From Acidimicrobiales bacterium (GTDB lineage Bacteria > Actinomycetota > Acidimicrobiia > Acidimicrobiales > Poriferisodalaceae): a DNA stretch of 8,625 nucleotides. Positions 5,055-8,625 of this stretch are shown here, piece by piece (the stretch's first letter is position 1; the number at the start of each line of letters is the position of its first letter). Both the position numbers and the translations under genes were made by a program. Below the pieces are notes generated by a model that was not told the DNA's origin, searched no databases, and saw only the letters and a list, made by a program, of their open reading frames with translations. Location: positions 1-8,625 of the forward strand of contig JASMKJ010000468.1 in NCBI GenBank assembly GCA_030749275.1, given 5' to 3'.

Positions 5055-6623
5055 ATGACTGAAGAAGAAAAAGAGAGCGCAAACGACCCGGTCGCAGATC
5101 TACACGAACGGCAACGACGTATCCGTGAAGAAATGGGTGGAGCGGACAGGGTCGCGAAGATGCGACAAGAAGGCACTCCCACCATCCGAGATCACATAAA
5201 GGGTGTCTTAGACGACGAGTCATTTCGCGAACTTGGGACGCACAGCAGATCGATGCGCCTCGAAGATCGACACAACACTCCTGGTGACGGCAAAGTCGGA
5301 GGAGAGGGTCGAATTGATGGTCGCCCTGTCGCTATTGGTGGGGATGACATAACTGTCAAGAAGGGTTCCAGCGCAATCGTGGGCGGTCGACGGATGCATC
5401 GGATTTACGAACGTGCTCTTGAACGCGGTATGCCGTACGTGTACATCGGAGAAACTGGCGGAGGTCGGATTCCTGACTTGATTGGGGCGGAAGGCATAGC
5501 CGATGTGGCTCCAGACCCCGAGCTGACACAAAGGCGAAGGCAAATTCCAATGGCGACGATGATCGTTGGTCAAAGTTTCGGTGGCTCATCGTTCCAATCG
5601 GCGTTCTCTGATTTCGTGGTGCAGGTGCGTGGTTCGGTTTTGGCTGTCACTTCGCCGAGGGTTTTCGAAGTGGCGACCGGCGAAATTATCGGATTCGAGG
5701 AGCTAGGTGGAGTTGATGTCCACTCGCGAATCACAGGCCAAATTGATGTAGGTGTAGATACTTTCGAAGAAGGCTATGCAGCGGTTCGGAGATGGCTCTC
5801 GTATCTCCCGTCGAACGCTTGGACGACCGCTCCTCGAAGCGACTTCCGAGTCGACCTAGAGCCGGACGATTCGTTAGCCGAGATGGTTCCTTTGAAGAGA
5901 ACCCGTGGATACGACATGCGACGGTTTAGCGCAGCCCTTTTGGACCCTGGCACGTTCATGGAGTTGCAGCCCGGATACGCCCGCAACCTCACCACTGGTT
6001 TAGGAAGACTCGATGGTTTTTCTGTCGGGATTGTTGGCAACAATCCCATGTTCAACGCCGGGGTCTTAGATCCGGAAGCCTGCCGCAAAGCTGTTCGGCT
6101 GATGTGTCTTTGCGACGCATTCAACCTACCTGTCATCTTCTTGATGGATGTCCCGGGCTTTATGGTGGGAAAAGCGGTTGAACACGATCGGATTCTGTCA
6201 CTGGCAATTCGTTTCGTTGAAGCGCTAGGCAACATGTCCACGCCGACGTTGACAGTGACGCTTCGCAAAGGCTTCGGGTTGGCGTTTCCCGCTATGAACG
6301 GCTCCGGTTTGGGATCATCAGGTTTGTACTCGTGGCCTGGGGCAGAAATTGGCTTCATGGATCCAGATGTCGGTGTCAACGTTGCATACGCATCGAGACT
6401 TGAACAGTTGGATCCCGCAGAGGCAGATGTTGAGCGAGCAAAAATGGTGTCAGAAATCTCATTAGCAACGTCACCATACGAGGCAGCGGGAACTCTTCGA
6501 ATCGACGAAGTGATTGATCCTGCGGACACTCGAAGTGTTCTTGTCGATGACCTCCGACAACTAGAGGGCCGTCGTGTGCCTCCGCCCGAAGAAAGACCGC
6601 TCAGCTATTGGCCTACTGTTTAA
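5055..6623 (+). CDS. Acyl-CoA carboxylase carboxyltransferase (beta) subunit, atypical
   Basis: This 522-residue protein matches the length and layout of propionyl/acetyl-CoA carboxylase beta chains, which transfer a carboxyl group from carboxybiotin to an acyl-CoA using two crotonase-like halves. Visible landmarks are the N-terminal helix (LHERQRRIREEMGGADRVAKM), the first oxyanion-hole loop GETGGGRIPD (132-141, usually DSGGARIQ), the central FEELGGVDVHSRITGQID (214-231; family form LGGAxxHxxxSGxxD), DVPGFMVG (365-372), and the second-half segment LRKGFGLAFPAM (403-414; family form RKAYGGAYxVM). In that last segment a glycine has become Leu409 and the known specificity position is Pro412. 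The start is the ATG at 5055 with GAGGA 4 nt upstream. No biotin carboxylase or biotin carrier gene is in the window, so a partner would be encoded elsewhere. It is co-directional with the dioxygenase 22 bp downstream. Confidence 0.93.
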   Translation: MTEEEKESANDPVADLHERQRRIREEMGGADRVAKMRQEGTPTIRDHIKGVLDDESFRELGTHSRSMRLEDRHNTPGDGKVGGEGRIDGRPVAIGGDDITVKKGSSAIVGGRRMHRIYERALERGMPYVYIGETGGGRIPDLIGAEGIADVAPDPELTQRRRQIPMATMIVGQSFGGSSFQSAFSDFVVQVRGSVLAVTSPRVFEVATGEIIGFEELGGVDVHSRITGQIDVGVDTFEEGYAAVRRWLSYLPSNAWTTAPRSDFRVDLEPDDSLAEMVPLKRTRGYDMRRFSAALLDPGTFMELQPGYARNLTTGLGRLDGFSVGIVGNNPMFNAGVLDPEACRKAVRLMCLCDAFNLPVIFLMDVPGFMVGKAVEHDRILSLAIRFVEALGNMSTPTLTVTLRKGFGLAFPAMNGSGLGSSGLYSWPGAEIGFMDPDVGVNVAYASRLEQLDPAEADVERAKMVSEISLATSPYEAAGTLRIDEVIDPADTRSVLVDDLRQLEGRRVPPPEERPLSYWPTV

Positions 6624-6645
6624 GTCACGGAACGAGGTTGTTGCT

Positions 6646-7467
6646 ATGGGCTATGAGGTAACTGAAGAACAACGGGTCGCGTGTGCTCAAGATGGGGCAG
6701 TGCCGCTTAGGAATGTTGTAAGTGAAGAGTGGCTCAAGGTCCTCGAGGCAGGCATCGAACGCGACATCGATGAACCAGGGCCGTTCTTCCATGGATATGT
6801 TCCCGATAATGGGGTGGGTAGGTTCCATGGAAACATCAGAATCTGGGAAACCGACTCAGAAATGGAGAGATTCTGCACCCAAGGACCGCTTGTCTCATTG
6901 GCCGCACAGTTTTTCGACTCGTCAAAGGTCAACCTTTTTTATGACCAACTGTTCGTCAAGGAACCAGGAACCGAAAATCGAACTCGTTGGCACAACGACT
7001 TGCCATACTGGCCCGTCAGGGGACAGCAAATCATGTCTTTTTGGGTGGCTCTCGACACCGTCACCGTCGACAGTGGGGGACTTGAATTCATAAAGGGTTC
7101 CCACTTATGGGATATCTGGTATCAACCGGAGACCTTCGGGAAGACCTCAGGGCACGGAGAGTATGAGAGGAACCCTGACTACATCGATATCCCTGACATC
7201 CAAGCCACGCGTGATAGGTACGACATCATTGGTTGGGATTTAGAGCCAGGTGACGTGTACGCGTTTCATGCGATGACAGTCCACGGGGCCGGAGGGAACC
7301 TGCGGTCAGACGTCCGACGTCGCGGTTACACCGTGCGATATTGCGGGGATGACGCGGTATATGACACCCGCAAGGGAACCCAAGGTCACCTTCGATCCGA
7401 AGTGCATTGCGATGGCGATCGATTAGACAGTCAGCAGTATCCACTTGTGTGGAGCGCTAGCCAGTAG
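6646..7467 (+). CDS. Phytanoyl-CoA dioxygenase (PhyH) family Fe(II)/2-oxoglutarate oxygenase
   Basis: This 273-residue protein has the double-stranded beta-helix signature of the PhyH family, which hydroxylates substrates with Fe(II), O2 and 2-oxoglutarate. The iron triad is complete: His116 and Asp118 (WHND), and His213 (TVHGAGGN). Arginines at 224-226 fall about 11-13 residues after the distal histidine, where the 2-oxoglutarate carboxylate is held. SFWVALDTVTVDSGGLEFIKGSH (131-153) is the characteristic strand-turn before the insert that leads to PGDVYAFH (201-208). I chose the ATG at 6646 because GAGG at 6634-6637 precedes it; the frame is open further upstream (ATG at 6574), but that would overlap the carboxyltransferase gene by 50 bases. 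The 22-bp spacing suggests co-transcription with that gene. The substrate could be an acyl-CoA or a free small molecule, since the family is broad. Its stop is 10 bp from the convergent CoA-transferase. Confidence 0.93.
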   Translation: MGYEVTEEQRVACAQDGAVPLRNVVSEEWLKVLEAGIERDIDEPGPFFHGYVPDNGVGRFHGNIRIWETDSEMERFCTQGPLVSLAAQFFDSSKVNLFYDQLFVKEPGTENRTRWHNDLPYWPVRGQQIMSFWVALDTVTVDSGGLEFIKGSHLWDIWYQPETFGKTSGHGEYERNPDYIDIPDIQATRDRYDIIGWDLEPGDVYAFHAMTVHGAGGNLRSDVRRRGYTVRYCGDDAVYDTRKGTQGHLRSEVHCDGDRLDSQQYPLVWSASQ

Positions 7468-7477
7468 CAGGCGCTTA

Positions 7478-8625
7478 CTACTCGAGAACCTCAGCGGCGG
7501 CTAGGTCAGCTATCTGGTCCACGGAATATCCCAAGAGTTCACTCAGTACTTCGAAGTTGTCTTCCCCCAAACATGGTCCCCCGCGGTTTAGGACAGCGGG
7601 GGTACGCGACATCTTTGTTCTGCAGGAATGAGTCCACATCATGCCCGCATGACTTTGTGGAACTCGGACCTGATGTTGGCGATGAGCTAGTTGGGGGTCA
7701 GAGTTGGTTCCAGCGGCATCGTGCACTGGGTAGGCCGCCACCCCCAGACCCTGAAGTTCCTCTGCCGCAGTCGTGCTGTTGCGAACCGATGACCAGGCGC
7801 TAAGAGCGTCGTCAATTACTGACTGATGTTCACGACGCGTGATTTGGTCGGCATCTAAGAGATCATTGAGCCCTAACAAGTCGGCTAACTGGGACCAACT
7901 TTCGTCAGAACACGCGATTGCCAGCCATGAGTCGTCACCTTCGGCGGGGAAAACACCGTGAGGAAAAATATTTGGGTCGTTGTTTCCTTGTCGCTGAATT
8001 GTCCGCCCATTGACGCTTTGGTCCAATATCGCTGGAGCTAGGTAATGCAGTGCGCATTCAGTTTGCGACAAGTCGATGTGTTCCCCAACTCCTGTTTCCC
8101 TACGTCTCTCCAAAGCGGCCATAAGTGATGCGACCACGATCCGTGGAGCCAGGAAATCTGTATACGGACCGTAAGGACCCGCGGGTGGCCGATCAGCCCA
8201 ACCAGTCAACTCGTAGTAGCCGGCTATGGCAGCAGCCATGAATCCGTATCCAGCGAGGCTTGAGTGGGGACCGCTTTGCCCAAGTAGAGAACTCGAAAGC
8301 ATTATTAAGCCAGGATTGATTTCCGAGAGCACTTCGTAGCTGAAACCCAATCGGCCCATAGCCCCTGGAGCAAATGATTCGGTAGCGATGTCAGCCCACC
8401 TGATCAGATCAAAGACCACCTCTTTTGACTCAGGTTTGCTGAGATCAAGACTCAGGCTGCGTTTCCCAGCGTTGTAGACGCCGTAACCCACACTGTTGTC
8501 AGGATGTGGGTCATCGTTGACAAACGGATTCTCGGTTCTCATGGTGTCGGGATGGCTTGCGGTCTCTACCTTGATGACCTCCGCTCCGTAGTCACAGAGG
8601 ATTCGAACAGCGGAAGGTGTTGCGA
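7478..8625 (-). CDS. CaiB/BaiF family CoA-transferase (5' end beyond the window)
   Basis: The minus-strand frame stays open to the right edge. An ATG at 8542 is internal, because the 27 codons upstream of it encode the conserved family segment TPSAVRILCDYGAEVIKVET, so the true start lies outside. The 381 complete codons include a stop (TAG at 7478-7480) and match the C-terminal half of the CoA-transferase at 2549-4951 along their length: GYYELTGWADR, PAGP, YTD, LMAAL, LDQ.VNG, and a closing FEVLSELLGY...QIADL...EVLE. The likely nucleophilic aspartate of class III CoA-transferases is present (YTD; codon 8156-8158). The protein could be a normal single unit of about 400 residues or the second half of another fusion; the window cannot decide. 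It converges on the dioxygenase gene with 10 bp between stops. Its acid and CoA donor are unknown. Confidence 0.92.
   Translation of the reverse strand, partial: ATPSAVRILCDYGAEVIKVETASHPDTMRTENPFVNDDPHPDNSVGYGVYNAGKRSLSLDLSKPESKEVVFDLIRWADIATESFAPGAMGRLGFSYEVLSEINPGLIMLSSSLLGQSGPHSSLAGYGFMAAAIAGYYELTGWADRPPAGPYGPYTDFLAPRIVVASLMAALERRRETGVGEHIDLSQTECALHYLAPAILDQSVNGRTIQRQGNNDPNIFPHGVFPAEGDDSWLAIACSDESWSQLADLLGLNDLLDADQITRREHQSVIDDALSAWSSVRNSTTAAEELQGLGVAAYPVHDAAGTNSDPQLAHRQHQVRVPQSHAGMMWTHSCRTKMSRTPAVLNRGGPCLGEDNFEVLSELLGYSVDQIADLAAAEVLE

Noticed and set aside
5774..6529. 251-codon open frame antisense to the carboxyltransferase gene
   Set aside because: It lies wholly inside a well-supported gene on the other strand, has low-complexity Ser/Arg/Pro-rich composition and no recognisable domain. 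It is a codon-bias shadow.
6574..6645. Upstream extension of the dioxygenase gene to the ATG at 6574
   Set aside because: It would overlap the carboxyltransferase coding region by 50 bases, and the added 24 residues look unlike the family. The ATG at 6646 has a GAGG site and starts at the expected place.
8540..8542. ATG at 8542 as start of the second CoA-transferase
   Set aside because: The frame continues upstream to the window edge and encodes conserved family sequence, so this methionine is internal.

Overview
The window looks like the chromosome of a bacterium of moderate GC (slightly above 50% by eye), probably an uncultured actinobacterium of the Acidimicrobiia type. That placement is inference. 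It rests on the actinobacterial look of the PheT C-terminus at the left edge, on SDR, VOC and D-2-hydroxyacid dehydrogenase proteins that resemble actinobacterial families, and on the density of CaiB/BaiF CoA-transferases and phytanoyl-CoA dioxygenase-like genes. I see no phage, IS, CRISPR, tRNA or rRNA signal.

Layout. (1) Bases 2-124 (+) are the last 40 codons of pheT, a housekeeping anchor missed by simple ORF calling because its start lies outside the window. (2) A minus-strand block follows, read from right to left: a two-domain CaiB/BaiF CoA-transferase (2549-4951), a 226-bp gap, then a tight SDR (1498-2322), VOC-protein and D-2-hydroxyacid dehydrogenase (128-1045) series that runs into the pheT stop with 3 bp to spare. 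The VOC gene appears frameshifted near its 5' end (about 1440-1445): its conserved N-terminus (1484 down to about 1441) is in a different frame from its body. (3) A divergent control region of about 100 bp (4952-5054) holds a perfect 10-bp inverted repeat. (4) A plus-strand pair encodes an acyl-CoA carboxylase carboxyltransferase (5055-6623) and an Fe(II)/2-oxoglutarate dioxygenase of the PhyH family (6646-7467). (5) A second minus-strand CaiB/BaiF CoA-transferase (7478 to the right edge) is cut by the window. It is a paralog of the C-terminal half of the first.

Taken together, this is an accessory acyl-CoA catabolic cluster. CoA-transferases would activate a carboxylic acid, and the dioxygenase, SDR and 2-hydroxyacid dehydrogenase would add and interconvert hydroxyl and keto groups. 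The carboxyltransferase would carboxylate (or decarboxylate/transcarboxylate) an acyl-CoA. The substrate cannot be read from the sequence. The notable points are the N-terminal CoA-transferase half that lacks the catalytic aspartate, the carboxyltransferase with changed residues at its second oxyanion hole and specificity position and with no biotin carboxylase beside it, the VOC frameshift, and the symmetric element in the divergent promoter region.
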